Below are positions 1 to 8,866 of a stretch of DNA of 64,000 nucleotides, piece by piece. Under the pieces are notes generated by a model, which did no database searches, was not told the origin of the DNA, and saw only the letters and a list, made by a program, of their open reading frames with translations. This stretch comes from Desulfobacteraceae bacterium (GTDB lineage: Bacteria; Desulfobacterota; Desulfobacteria; Desulfobacterales; Desulfobacteraceae): contig JADGFI010000007.1 of the NCBI GenBank assembly GCA_016743945.1, forward strand, positions 1 through 64,000, read 5' to 3'. The first letter of the stretch is position 1; every line of letters begins with the position of its first letter. The position numbers and the translations under genes are program-made.

Positions 1-4
1 GAAG

Positions 5-46
5 AAAAAAAAGGCCTGTGACGGCAGAACCGAAATAGGCCCTTTT
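5..46 (-). terminator. Intrinsic terminator downstream of acnA
   Basis: Read on the minus strand, an AGGCC/GGCCT-based stem closes over an inner CGG/CCG hairpin and ends in a run of eight T residues (the A run at 5-12). It lies just past the aconitase stop codon, as expected for Rho-independent termination of that gene. Confidence 0.55.
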
Positions 47-63
47 GGGGCAAAAATTATAGA

Positions 64-2730
64 TCAGACAGAGATCATATTCCTCAGCACATAGTGCAAG
101 ATCCCTTTGTTTTTAATATAGTCGATTTCAATATCTGTGTTGAGCTTAACAATGACCTGGAAGGAGGTTGTTTTGTTATTTTTAGCCGCCGTTACTGTCA
201 GAAGACCATTGGGTTTAATATCTTTTAATCCGGTGATCTCAAAGGTTTCATCGCCCTTAAGGCCAACCTTCTCAAAGGACTCTCCTTCTCGGAAAACCAG
301 GGGCAATACCCCCATGCCCACCAAATTGGAACGGTGGATCCTTTCAAAGGATTCGGCAATGACAACCCTGGCCCCGAGGAGACAGGTGCCCTTGGCTGCC
401 CAGTCCCGGGAGGAACCGGTACCATACTCTTTGCCACCAAAAACCACTAACTCGGTATTTTCAGACTGGTATTTTTGGGCGGTATCAAAGATATACCCCT
501 CTTCTTGTTCCGGAAATTTTACGGTAAAGCCACCGGCTTTACTGGCCAGATGATTTTTGATCCGGATATTGGCAAAGGTTCCCCGCATCATGACTTCATG
601 GTTTCCCCTTCGGGAGCCGTAGGAATTAAACTCCCAGGGTTTTACACCGCTGTCTGTCAGGTATTTGCCGGCTGGGTATTCCACGGGAATCGCTCCTGCC
701 GGGGAAATATGATCGGTGGTTACCGAATCTCCCAGCACCAGCAGGGCCTTAGCCCCTTTCAGACCCGACAGTTCTGGAACCGATGGGGAAAAATCTTTAA
801 AAAAAGGTGGTTTCCGAATATAGGTGGAGTCTTCATCAAAGCTGAAGGTGGTGGTTTCTGAGATCTCTAAATCCTGCCAGAGTTTGTCGCCCTTGAAAAT
901 ATGGGCGTATTGTTCTTTGAAAAATTTTTCTTGAACATAGGATTGAACAAATTGATTTATTTCCTGGGGATCCGGCCAGATATCCTTCATAAAAATCGGG
1001 GTGTTGTCCTCTGCAAATCCAAGGGGCTCTGTGTCAAAATCAATATCGATCCTGCCGGCAATGGCATAGATGACCACCAAAAGCGGAGACATGAGGAAAT
1101 TTCCCTTTACCTCCTGGTGGATTCTGGCTTCAAAGTTCCTGTTTCCCGACAACACCGAAGTGACATCCAGGCTATTTTTTTTAATGGCTTCTTCAATAAA
1201 GGGATCCAGAGGGCCGCTGTTGCCGATACAGGTCATGCATCCGAACCCGGTATTGTTAAAGTTTAAGGCTTCAAAATAGCCCATGAGCCCGGATCCATTG
1301 AGATAATCCAAAACCACCCGGGAGCCGGGCGATAGGGAGGTTTTTACATACCAGGGAATGCTGAGCCCTCGTTCAACCGCCTTTTTGGCCACAAGCCCGG
1401 CCCCGATCATGGTATAGGGATTAGAGGTGTTGGTGCAGGAGGTGATGGCGGCAATGACCACGCTGCCGTTGGTCAAAACCTTTGTCTGGTTTTTCTGATC
1501 CTTTTGGTCCTTTTGGGTAATCTGGATATCCTTGCGATTTCCAAGATCATAAATGGCGGTCACTTTTTCCTTTACCCTGGACAAGGGGATCCTGTCCTGG
1601 GGTCGGCTGGGGCCGGCAATGGAGGTTTCCATGGCAGATAGATCCACCTCAATGATTTTGGAAAAATTAGGCATCGTGCCATGGGTATTGAACAGACCGC
1701 AGGTTTTGCAATAGGCTTCCACCAGAGCTGCGGTTTCCGATCGATTGGTTTTTACCAGATAATCAAGGGTCTGGGTGTCCACGGGGAAAAAACCTGCGGT
1801 AGCACCATATTCCGGAGACATGTTGGAGATGGTGGCCCGGTCGGTGAGGGTTAAATTTTTCAGGCCTTCGCCGGTGTACTCCACTATCTTTTCCACCACA
1901 TTCTCTTTGCGCAGGATATTGGTCACATACAGGGCAATATCCGTGGAGGTAATTTGTCGTTTGGGTTTGCCCACAAAATTAACCCCGACGATTTGGGGCA
2001 GGTTCATATAATAGGGCTGACCGAGCATGACCGCTTCCGCCTCAATCCCGCCGACTCCCCAGCCAAGGACGCCCAGGGCGTTGATCATGGTGGTATGGGA
2101 ATCGGTTCCCACCAGGGTGTCGGGAAAGGCCAGGGTTCCCTGGTCAGTTTCCTTGGTTGTCACCACGGTTGCCAGATACTCAAGATTGATCTGGTGGCAG
2201 ATACCCGACTCAGGAGGCACCACCCTGAAATTGTCAAAGCTTTTCTGGGCCCATTTTAACAATTTATACCGCTCTGCGTTTCTTTCGTATTCTTTTTTCG
2301 CATTGAGGAAAAAGGCATTTTTTTCCTTAAAATGATCCACCTGGATGGAATGGTCAATGACAAGATCCACCGGAACCAACGGGTTTATTTTCTTTGGGTC
2401 AAGACCTGCCCCATGGACGGCATCGCGCATGGCAGCAAAATCAACCACCGCCGGTACGCCTGTAAAATCCTGCATCAATACCCGACTAGGATAAAAGGCA
2501 ACCAGATTCGAAGAATTGGAACGGGTTTCATAAAATTTAGCAGCCCCCACAACATCGTCCCAGGAAATGGTGCCGCCCATATTCCTTGCAAGATTCTCAA
2601 CCAGCACCCTTGCGGCAAAAGGGAGGGAACTGATTTTTGTTAATCCCTTTTTTTCAAGTAATTGGATGTTATGGATGATATAATCCTTATTTCGAAATGA
2701 CATGGTTTCTTTAATATGATGTGTGGTCAT
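64..2730 (-). CDS. acnA: Aconitate hydratase, AcnA type
   Basis: Cytosolic iron-sulfur enzyme of the TCA cycle that interconverts citrate and isocitrate through cis-aconitate. The 888-residue length and domain order fit the AcnA/IRP family: N-terminal three-subdomain core, linker, then the C-terminal swivel domain containing YGTGSSRDWA. The three [4Fe-4S] ligand cysteines are visible as Cys432 in SCTNTSNP and Cys498 and Cys501 in GFGCMTCIGNSG. The linker at about 404-416 is low complexity (QKDQKDQKNQ), a local oddity unlikely to affect catalysis. It is transcribed alone, divergently from the hybrid kinase at 2844, with an intrinsic terminator behind it. In an acetate-oxidising sulfate reducer this would serve the oxidative TCA cycle, but that physiology is inferred. 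Confidence 0.97.
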   Translation of the reverse strand: MTTHHIKETMSFRNKDYIIHNIQLLEKKGLTKISSLPFAARVLVENLARNMGGTISWDDVVGAAKFYETRSNSSNLVAFYPSRVLMQDFTGVPAVVDFAAMRDAVHGAGLDPKKINPLVPVDLVIDHSIQVDHFKEKNAFFLNAKKEYERNAERYKLLKWAQKSFDNFRVVPPESGICHQINLEYLATVVTTKETDQGTLAFPDTLVGTDSHTTMINALGVLGWGVGGIEAEAVMLGQPYYMNLPQIVGVNFVGKPKRQITSTDIALYVTNILRKENVVEKIVEYTGEGLKNLTLTDRATISNMSPEYGATAGFFPVDTQTLDYLVKTNRSETAALVEAYCKTCGLFNTHGTMPNFSKIIEVDLSAMETSIAGPSRPQDRIPLSRVKEKVTAIYDLGNRKDIQITQKDQKDQKNQTKVLTNGSVVIAAITSCTNTSNPYTMIGAGLVAKKAVERGLSIPWYVKTSLSPGSRVVLDYLNGSGLMGYFEALNFNNTGFGCMTCIGNSGPLDPFIEEAIKKNSLDVTSVLSGNRNFEARIHQEVKGNFLMSPLLVVIYAIAGRIDIDFDTEPLGFAEDNTPIFMKDIWPDPQEINQFVQSYVQEKFFKEQYAHIFKGDKLWQDLEISETTTFSFDEDSTYIRKPPFFKDFSPSVPELSGLKGAKALLVLGDSVTTDHISPAGAIPVEYPAGKYLTDSGVKPWEFNSYGSRRGNHEVMMRGTFANIRIKNHLASKAGGFTVKFPEQEEGYIFDTAQKYQSENTELVVFGGKEYGTGSSRDWAAKGTCLLGARVVIAESFERIHRSNLVGMGVLPLVFREGESFEKVGLKGDETFEITGLKDIKPNGLLTVTAAKNNKTTSFQVIVKLNTDIEIDYIKNKGILHYVLRNMISV

Positions 2731-2843
2731 CTATGCTCCTTGGATTTTCTTTTTGAATTCTTGAACATTTAAGAATTATAGGATAATATTAAAAATTCAA
2801 TAGATCAAGTTGCAATTTCCCGAATCTTTAATAAAAGACACAT

Positions 2844-4589
2844 ATGGACGATAATTATCTCACATTTATCGATGACACAGACTCTTTATCTGGGAAAAAG
2901 CTCCGTCGATCCTGGAAGGTCATGGTCATTGATGATGAAAAATCTGTTCATGATATTACCTGTATCGCCTTAAAGGATTTTGTATTTGACGATGGGAAAA
3001 TAACTTTTCTAAATGCCTATTCCACAGCTGAGGCTAAAACTATTTTTGCCCAGCATCCTGACACGGCACTTCTGCTGGTGGATGTGGTCATGGAAACAGA
3101 AGATGCCGGTCTCAATTTTGTTCACCACGTCAGGGAAACATTAAAGAACAATCTGGTCCAGATTGTCATTCGAACCGGTCAACCCGGGTTTGCTCCTGAA
3201 AATGAGGTCATTTCCAAATACAAGATCAATTCCTATTTTTCAAAAACAGAGGTCACGGCCCAAAAGCTTGTCAGTCTTGTGACCACCTCCCTTCGGACCT
3301 ATCAGCTTTCAAAACAATTGGAGAGGGAATTGGCAAAAAGAATAAAGGCGGAACAGGGATTGCGGGAACTGAACAAAAATTTGGAAAAAAAGATCCAAAA
3401 ACGGACCCGGGAACTGTCCCGGGCCAATCTACTTAAAAGCCAATTTCTTGCCAATATGAGCCATGAAATCCGTACTCCTATGAACGGAATCATCGGCATG
3501 TCGAGCCTCCTTAAAGAGGAAGTGCTTACCGAAGAACAGTATGATTTTGCTTCCATCATTCACGCCTCTGCCAATTCCTTGTTAACCCTTATTAATGATA
3601 TCCTGGATTTGAGCAAAATAGAAGCAGGCCAGCTTAAATTTGAAACCCGCAGTTTTTCCGTGAAGATTTTATTGAATGAAATATTTGCTCTGTTTAAGCA
3701 CAAGGCCAAAGAGCAAAAACTGGCGTTTACCATTGAGGCTGCCCCTGGGGTTCCCCTGTTTTTAATAGGGGATGAAACCCGGATTAAACAGATTTTGCTG
3801 AACCTGGTCGGCAATGCCATAAAGTTTACACACGAGGGGGGGGTGAACCTTCGTGCCTATCTTGAACGAGACCTGGGGTCCCATGTGCTGCTGGCATTTG
3901 AAGTGGAAGATACAGGACCCGGGGTTAAAGCCTCTTTTAAAGCCCATTTATTTGATAAGTTTTCCCAGCAGGATACCTCCACCACAAGACAATACGGAGG
4001 GACCGGGTTGGGGCTGGCCATTTCAAAACAATTGGCCCAGATGATGGACGGATCCATTGATGTCTGGAATAAAACCACCCAGGGGGCTGTTTTTAAGGTA
4101 ATACTGAAAATTAAAAAACAGTCTGCTGCCACCCGGGAACAGATGGTTGAAGAAGATGCCAAAGAAGAAACCCAGGAAAAAGTCAGGGGTTTTCTTGATC
4201 AATTGTTAAAGATGGATCTTAAGATTCTTCTGGCCGAAGACAATCTTGTCAACCAGCGAGTGATTCGATTGATTTTGGGAAAGATGAACCTGATCCCGGA
4301 GATTGTCAATGACGGTGAGGCGGTCCTGGAAAAATTGCGGCAAAAGGAATATGATCTGCTTTTTCTGGATGTACAGATGCCCAAGTTGGACGGGCTTGAA
4401 ACCTGCCGGATTATTCGGGATGAAACATCAGATATTTTGCAAAAGAAAATTCCTATTATTGCCTTGACCGCCTTTGCCATGAAGGAAGATGAAAGGCAGT
4501 GCTTAAAAGCAGGAATGGATCAGTTTCTAACAAAACCGATCCATCCTGAAAAACTTGTTTTCGCCATTGCAAAGGCAATGGCGATCTGA
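2844..4589 (+). CDS. Hybrid sensor histidine kinase (REC-HisKA-HATPase-REC)
   Basis: Cytoplasmic two-component hybrid kinase of 581 residues with no membrane segment. The order is an N-terminal receiver domain (about 26-150, phospho-acceptor Asp80 in LLLVDVVM), a short coiled coil (about 155-200), HisKA with His207 in SHEIRTPMNG, HATPase with N box LNLVGNAIKF and G boxes DTGPGV and GGTGLGLAIS, and a C-terminal receiver with LFLDVQMPKLDG. With receivers at both ends and no sensory domain, the input is probably phosphorylation by another kinase. The adjacent genes (aconitase, acyl-CoA ligase) do not reveal the target. A perfect 10-bp hairpin (4561-4584) lies in the last codons. Confidence 0.93.
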   Translation: MDDNYLTFIDDTDSLSGKKLRRSWKVMVIDDEKSVHDITCIALKDFVFDDGKITFLNAYSTAEAKTIFAQHPDTALLLVDVVMETEDAGLNFVHHVRETLKNNLVQIVIRTGQPGFAPENEVISKYKINSYFSKTEVTAQKLVSLVTTSLRTYQLSKQLERELAKRIKAEQGLRELNKNLEKKIQKRTRELSRANLLKSQFLANMSHEIRTPMNGIIGMSSLLKEEVLTEEQYDFASIIHASANSLLTLINDILDLSKIEAGQLKFETRSFSVKILLNEIFALFKHKAKEQKLAFTIEAAPGVPLFLIGDETRIKQILLNLVGNAIKFTHEGGVNLRAYLERDLGSHVLLAFEVEDTGPGVKASFKAHLFDKFSQQDTSTTRQYGGTGLGLAISKQLAQMMDGSIDVWNKTTQGAVFKVILKIKKQSAATREQMVEEDAKEETQEKVRGFLDQLLKMDLKILLAEDNLVNQRVIRLILGKMNLIPEIVNDGEAVLEKLRQKEYDLLFLDVQMPKLDGLETCRIIRDETSDILQKKIPIIALTAFAMKEDERQCLKAGMDQFLTKPIHPEKLVFAIAKAMAI

Positions 4590-4591
4590 GT

Positions 4592-4615
4592 CGCTATTAT
4601 TTTATAGCGGTTTTG
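4592..4615 (+). terminator. Terminator between convergent kinase and acyl-CoA ligase genes
   Basis: CGCTAT and ATAGCG pair around a 6-nt loop and are followed by GTTTTG. It sits in the 28-bp space between two convergent stop codons. The stem is only 6 bp, so efficiency is uncertain. Confidence 0.4.
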
Positions 4616-4617
4616 TC

Positions 4618-6312
4618 CTATTTTGCTTCTTCCTGAACCCGTAAATCTTTTCTCAGGACTTTACCCACATTTGATTTGGGCAGTTCCTGGCGAAATTCAA
4701 CTTCCACGGGCAGTTTATACTTGGCAAGCTTTGTTTCGCAATAGTCAATGACCTGCTTTTCCGTCATTTCCTGGCCTTCTTTAAGAATGACAAAGGCCTT
4801 GACCGCTTCTCCGCGTTTTGGATGGGGGATGCCGATGGCACAGGCTTCCAGGATTTTCGGGTGCTCAAACAGCACTTCGTCAATGTCCCTTGGATAAACA
4901 TTGTAACCTCCTGATAGGATCATGTCCTTAATCCGGTCAACAATATAAAAGTACCCTTCTTCGTCCATTGTTGCCACGTCACCTGTGCGAAGGAATCCGT
5001 CCTCGGTCATGGTCTTTTGGGTTTCATCTGGTTTGCCAAGATACCCCTTCATGATCTGGGGACCGCGCATGAGCAGTTCTCCGGGCTCTCCCACGGGCAT
5101 CTCTCGGGTTTCATCCTCAAGATCCACGATCTTGCATTCAGTATCGGGCATGGGAAGCCCGATACTTCCCTGTTTTCTATTGCCGTTAAAGGGGTTGATA
5201 TGGGTGACAGGGGTTGATTCCGTCAAACCAAAACCCTCCACAATAATGGCGCCTGTTTTTTTCTGGAAATTGTTAATTACATCTATTGGCAACGGCGCAC
5301 TGCCGGAAAAACATCCTTTGACAGAGGTCAGGTCTGTGTGTTCTATATCTGGATGATCCAGCATGCCGATATACATGGTGGGGACCAGGGGAGCAAAGGT
5401 AACCTTGAATTTGCTGATGGCTTCCAGCAACGGTTCCGGTTGGGGTTTGGGGACCAGAACATTGGTCCAACCCATGCGGATGGCAAGATTCATGGACACG
5501 GACATGCCGAATACATGGAAAAATGGGAGTGCGCCCAGCATGATTTCGCCCCCTTTTTCAAATCCGGGAAACCATGCTTCTATCTGCTGGATCTGGTAGG
5601 AAACGTTTTTATGGGTGAGCATCACTCCCTTGGATACACCGGTGGTGCCGCCGGTGTACTGGTACATGGCCACATCGTCTATCTGGACATCTGCCTGGGT
5701 GTAATCCGGGGCGTTCTTGGCAAGGATATCCTTAAATTTATACAGATCTTTTGCCGGAGCAACATCGGCTGCCAATCCCTTTTTCTTGGCTACCAGGGGG
5801 AAAAGCAATCGTTTGACAAAGGGAAGGTAGTCACCGATGGAAGTGTAGACAATGGTTCGTATATTGGTTTTTTCCCGCAGTTTCACCATGCGGTTGGCCA
5901 AAAGATCAAGGGTGATTAAAAATTTTGAGTCTGAGTCTGTGAACTGGTGCTCAAGTTCCCTGTCCGAATAGAGTGGATTGTTGAACACGACAATCCCGCC
6001 TATTTTCAGGGTCGCATAATAGGCCACGACACAGGGGATTACATTGGGAAGCAGGATGGCAACACTGTCTCCTTTCTTTATCCCAAAACTTTTGAGTGCA
6101 GCAGCAAATCGTGCCACCATTTCACTGAGTTCCGTGAAACTAAGGGTATAGCCCTGGAAAATCAGGGCCGGGTTATCAGGGAAATTTTTCGTGGATTCTT
6201 CAAGGTACTGAGAAACCAGGACATCGTTGAATTCAACATTTTCCTTGATTCCCTGTTCATAGGAACTCAACCAGCTTTTTTTTGAATAAACGCTTTTATC
6301 AGACAAGACCAT
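4618..6312 (-). CDS. fadD: Long-chain fatty acid-CoA ligase (AMP-forming)
   Basis: Activates fatty acids to acyl-CoA with ATP for beta-oxidation or lipid synthesis. The 564-residue protein is a complete ANL-superfamily enzyme: P-loop-like motif YTGGTTGVSKG, the GFGLTESTPV region, the hinge-region YFYIVDRIKDMI and a C-terminal lysine in SNVGKVLRKDL. It is similar in size and layout to proteobacterial FadD. There is no operon partner: the gene converges on the hybrid kinase and diverges from lysC across a 200-bp intergenic region. Substrate chain length cannot be read from the sequence. Confidence 0.9.
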   Translation of the reverse strand: MVLSDKSVYSKKSWLSSYEQGIKENVEFNDVLVSQYLEESTKNFPDNPALIFQGYTLSFTELSEMVARFAAALKSFGIKKGDSVAILLPNVIPCVVAYYATLKIGGIVVFNNPLYSDRELEHQFTDSDSKFLITLDLLANRMVKLREKTNIRTIVYTSIGDYLPFVKRLLFPLVAKKKGLAADVAPAKDLYKFKDILAKNAPDYTQADVQIDDVAMYQYTGGTTGVSKGVMLTHKNVSYQIQQIEAWFPGFEKGGEIMLGALPFFHVFGMSVSMNLAIRMGWTNVLVPKPQPEPLLEAISKFKVTFAPLVPTMYIGMLDHPDIEHTDLTSVKGCFSGSAPLPIDVINNFQKKTGAIIVEGFGLTESTPVTHINPFNGNRKQGSIGLPMPDTECKIVDLEDETREMPVGEPGELLMRGPQIMKGYLGKPDETQKTMTEDGFLRTGDVATMDEEGYFYIVDRIKDMILSGGYNVYPRDIDEVLFEHPKILEACAIGIPHPKRGEAVKAFVILKEGQEMTEKQVIDYCETKLAKYKLPVEVEFRQELPKSNVGKVLRKDLRVQEEAK

Positions 6313-6514
6313 CTCCTTTGCTGCTGTTTATGATTAAAAGAGATACTTCGTGATCTTGATAGAAAGAAAACCTAGTTTCTGTCAAGGAAAAAATAAAATA
6401 AATTAACATTGTTTACTCAGTTGAATTGTATTTTTTATGAAATATTTGGATTTAAACATTTTTCCTGTGGGTATCCCTTGAAACTGCCCGTGGATTTATG
6501 ATAGGTTGCCGCCC

Positions 6515-7885
6515 ATGAAAGTTATAAAAATTGGCGGCGGCTGCCTCAAAGATGGACAGGCTGCAAACCTTATTGTCGAATTGATTGCCAAAAGGGGAAA
6601 AGGGGATATTTTTGTCCTTTCCGCTTTCTATGGGGTAACCGATATCCTGATTTCAGGCATTGAACGAGCCCTTGAATCGGAAGAAAATATTGCGTTGATT
6701 ATCAACACCCTCAGAACCCGGCACAATCATATTATAAAAAAACTCATCCAGGAAGACATTCCCAAAAAACAATTGTCCAAAAGCTTGGGTGATGTTTATA
6801 AAAAGCTGGAACGATATTACTATGGGATCAATTTTACCCGGGAAGCTACGCCTAGAATGCAGGATATGATCGCTACTTTTGGGGAACGGATTTCAGCGAT
6901 CGTCCTGGCAAAAACACTTGTTACAAGGGGCGTTGACAGCAGCTTTGTTCTGCCCGAAGAGTTGGGGATAATTTCCGACGGCAAGTTTACGGATGCATCT
7001 GTGGTCATGGATAAGACCCGTAAAAATCTGGGCGTCTGGATGGCCCGTCATTACGGGCCCCAAAAAATTCTATTTGTTCCCGGGTTTTACGGTGTCAGTG
7101 AAGAGGGCGATATTACAACCTTTGGCAGGGGCGGGTCTGATTATTCCGCAGCAGTGGTTGCGGCGGCGGCAGGGGCCAGCGTGTTGGAAATATGGAAGGA
7201 TACCCAAGGCTTCATGACAGCGGATCCAGACAATATTCCCCAGTGCAAACTTATTCCTGAGCTTACCTATGAAGAGGCAGCAGAGCTTGCCTATACCGGG
7301 GCGGGTATCCTGCATCCTAGGACCGTTGAGCCTGTTCGAAAAGAGGGTATCAATATTGCCATAAAAAACACCTATGATCCGGATGCCTTGGGAAGCCTGA
7401 TTACCCAAACAGGTATCACCACCCCCACCATTGTGAAAAGTGTTTCCTACACAAGGGACGTGGCCGTGTTGAAAATACATGCCTCCGGGGTGGGGGCCCG
7501 CCATGGTATTTTATCCCAGATCACCGAACGTCTTGCCGCGGACGGCATTAATATCAAATCCGTTGTTACCTCCCAGACCTGTATCAGCCTGTTATTATCC
7601 CGAAAGGATATTGAAAAGGGGCATAAAAGTATTCAGGAAATTGAGCCATCCCCCTATCGAAAATCAACTGTTATTTGTGATGTGGCCCTGGTGAGCATCG
7701 TGGGAGAAGGGCTTCATCAAAATCGGGGAATTGCCGCCAAATGTTTTACAGCGGTTTCCAACGCCAATGTTAATATTGAGATGATTTCCTTTGGCACATC
7801 CAATGCAGCATTGTATTTTTTGGTACAGGAACGAAGCCTGGACAGAACAATCCAGGCTCTGCATTCCATTTTTTTTGACGGATAG
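6515..7885 (+). CDS. lysC: Aspartate kinase
   Basis: Phosphorylates aspartate to beta-aspartyl phosphate, the first step towards threonine, methionine and lysine. The 456-residue protein has an N-terminal amino-acid kinase domain (GRGGSDYSA and DTQGFMTADP substrate loops) and two C-terminal ACT repeats for allosteric control, the first beginning near VAVLKIHASG. The usual KFGGTSV nucleotide motif reads KIGGGCL here, a divergent form. ATG at 6515 is preferred; an in-frame TTG lies three codons earlier. Homoserine dehydrogenase and ThrH are 6-8 kb downstream on the same strand, so the threonine pathway is clustered loosely. Confidence 0.92.
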   Translation: MKVIKIGGGCLKDGQAANLIVELIAKRGKGDIFVLSAFYGVTDILISGIERALESEENIALIINTLRTRHNHIIKKLIQEDIPKKQLSKSLGDVYKKLERYYYGINFTREATPRMQDMIATFGERISAIVLAKTLVTRGVDSSFVLPEELGIISDGKFTDASVVMDKTRKNLGVWMARHYGPQKILFVPGFYGVSEEGDITTFGRGGSDYSAAVVAAAAGASVLEIWKDTQGFMTADPDNIPQCKLIPELTYEEAAELAYTGAGILHPRTVEPVRKEGINIAIKNTYDPDALGSLITQTGITTPTIVKSVSYTRDVAVLKIHASGVGARHGILSQITERLAADGINIKSVVTSQTCISLLLSRKDIEKGHKSIQEIEPSPYRKSTVICDVALVSIVGEGLHQNRGIAAKCFTAVSNANVNIEMISFGTSNAALYFLVQERSLDRTIQALHSIFFDG

Positions 7886-7891
7886 AAAAGC

Positions 7892-7966
7892 TTAGGACCG
7901 CAGATGAAATAAGTTGGGCCAAAAGACAAGCTATTTCGTTTAAGTTATAAACTTTGCGGTCCCTAA
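7892..7966. terminator. Inverted repeat between convergent genes
   Basis: TTAGGACCGCA and TGCGGTCCCTAA form a long imperfect inverted repeat across the 77-bp gap between lysC and the SH3-domain gene, overlapping the latter's stop codon. It could act as a bidirectional terminator, but the loop is large and no clear U tract follows. Confidence 0.35.
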
Positions 7967-8685
7967 CCCAGAAGAGAGCTGCTTCTCCTTTTCTTTGAAG
8001 AAACGCTCTGGCCGATAATCCATCCTAGTAAAAGGACGCCTACCCCTGCCAGGAACCATTTAATCATTCCGGTCCTGAACATATGGCTGGTCTCTTTTTC
8101 CAGTTGCGCAAGTCGATTGGAAAGGGTGATATTTTTTTTCTCCAACGCCTCATTTTTTTCCACCACCTCTATAACATTTTCGGATTGCGCCTGGAGGGTG
8201 CTGTAATTGGCTTGGCTTTCTTTTAATTGGGTCAAAAGGGCCGCGTTTTTATCCAGGACCTCTTTACGGCTGGTTTCAAGAGCGACGGCTTTTTCTCCTT
8301 GATCTGATTTTTCGGTCGCAAGTCGGGCCTTGAGCTGGTCAAGGGAGCTGGAAAGGGTTCCAACTCTGGTCTCCAGGGCCGTTTTTTCTCGGTTTAATTG
8401 TTCAATAATCTGGGGTTTAGGTGTTTCAAACACAACAAACTGCTTGTCAACCCACCCGGCATCTCCCGATGCAAGTGCAACTTTGAAATAGCCCTTGTCT
8501 TCTTCTAAAATCGTTAAAGGGGTATTGCTTCTCAGGGTTTTTAATACCGAAAAAGAGGTTCCAGGACCTTGCCGGAAGGTTAAAATAAGGGTATCGGAAA
8601 CATAGCCGGTCCTTGCCTGGGAATAGATGGGAATCGACAAAAAAAGGATTGTGAGTATCCACAAGATAGTGCTGCATTTTCTCAT
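7963..8685 (-). CDS. SH3-domain membrane-anchored protein (YgiM/TIGR04211-like)
   Basis: Envelope protein of 240 residues. A signal peptide (about 1-25) is followed by a bacterial SH3 domain (about 26-90, with VSDTLILTFRQGPGTSF and GDAGWVDKQFV), a long coiled coil (about 95-200) and a C-terminal membrane helix (about 208-228) ending in basic residues. This SH3, coiled coil and C-terminal anchor layout is that of the YgiM-like SH3-and-anchor family. The SH3 domain should face the periplasm and may touch peptidoglycan. It is monocistronic and converges on lysC. The exact function of the family is not established. Confidence 0.8.
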   Translation of the reverse strand: MRKCSTILWILTILFLSIPIYSQARTGYVSDTLILTFRQGPGTSFSVLKTLRSNTPLTILEEDKGYFKVALASGDAGWVDKQFVVFETPKPQIIEQLNREKTALETRVGTLSSSLDQLKARLATEKSDQGEKAVALETSRKEVLDKNAALLTQLKESQANYSTLQAQSENVIEVVEKNEALEKKNITLSNRLAQLEKETSHMFRTGMIKWFLAGVGVLLLGWIIGQSVSSKKRRSSSLLG

Positions 8686-8866
8686 TTTTTATATTACCTC
8701 TTAATTTTTGTTCTTAAATTTTATTATTATTTTCTGTTTCAATAGCAACCCTTGTGCAATTTTACAATACTTACACAATTAAATTTATAAAAAAAACTTG
8801 CCAAAGTGCGTGGAACAAGGGTATCAACTGATCATGAATTAACGAACAGGATCGGTCAATAAAACA

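Noticed and set aside
4561..4584. A perfect 10-bp hairpin in the kinase 3' codons as a terminator
   Set aside because: It is inside the coding sequence and has no U tract. The stem just after the stop is the better terminator candidate.
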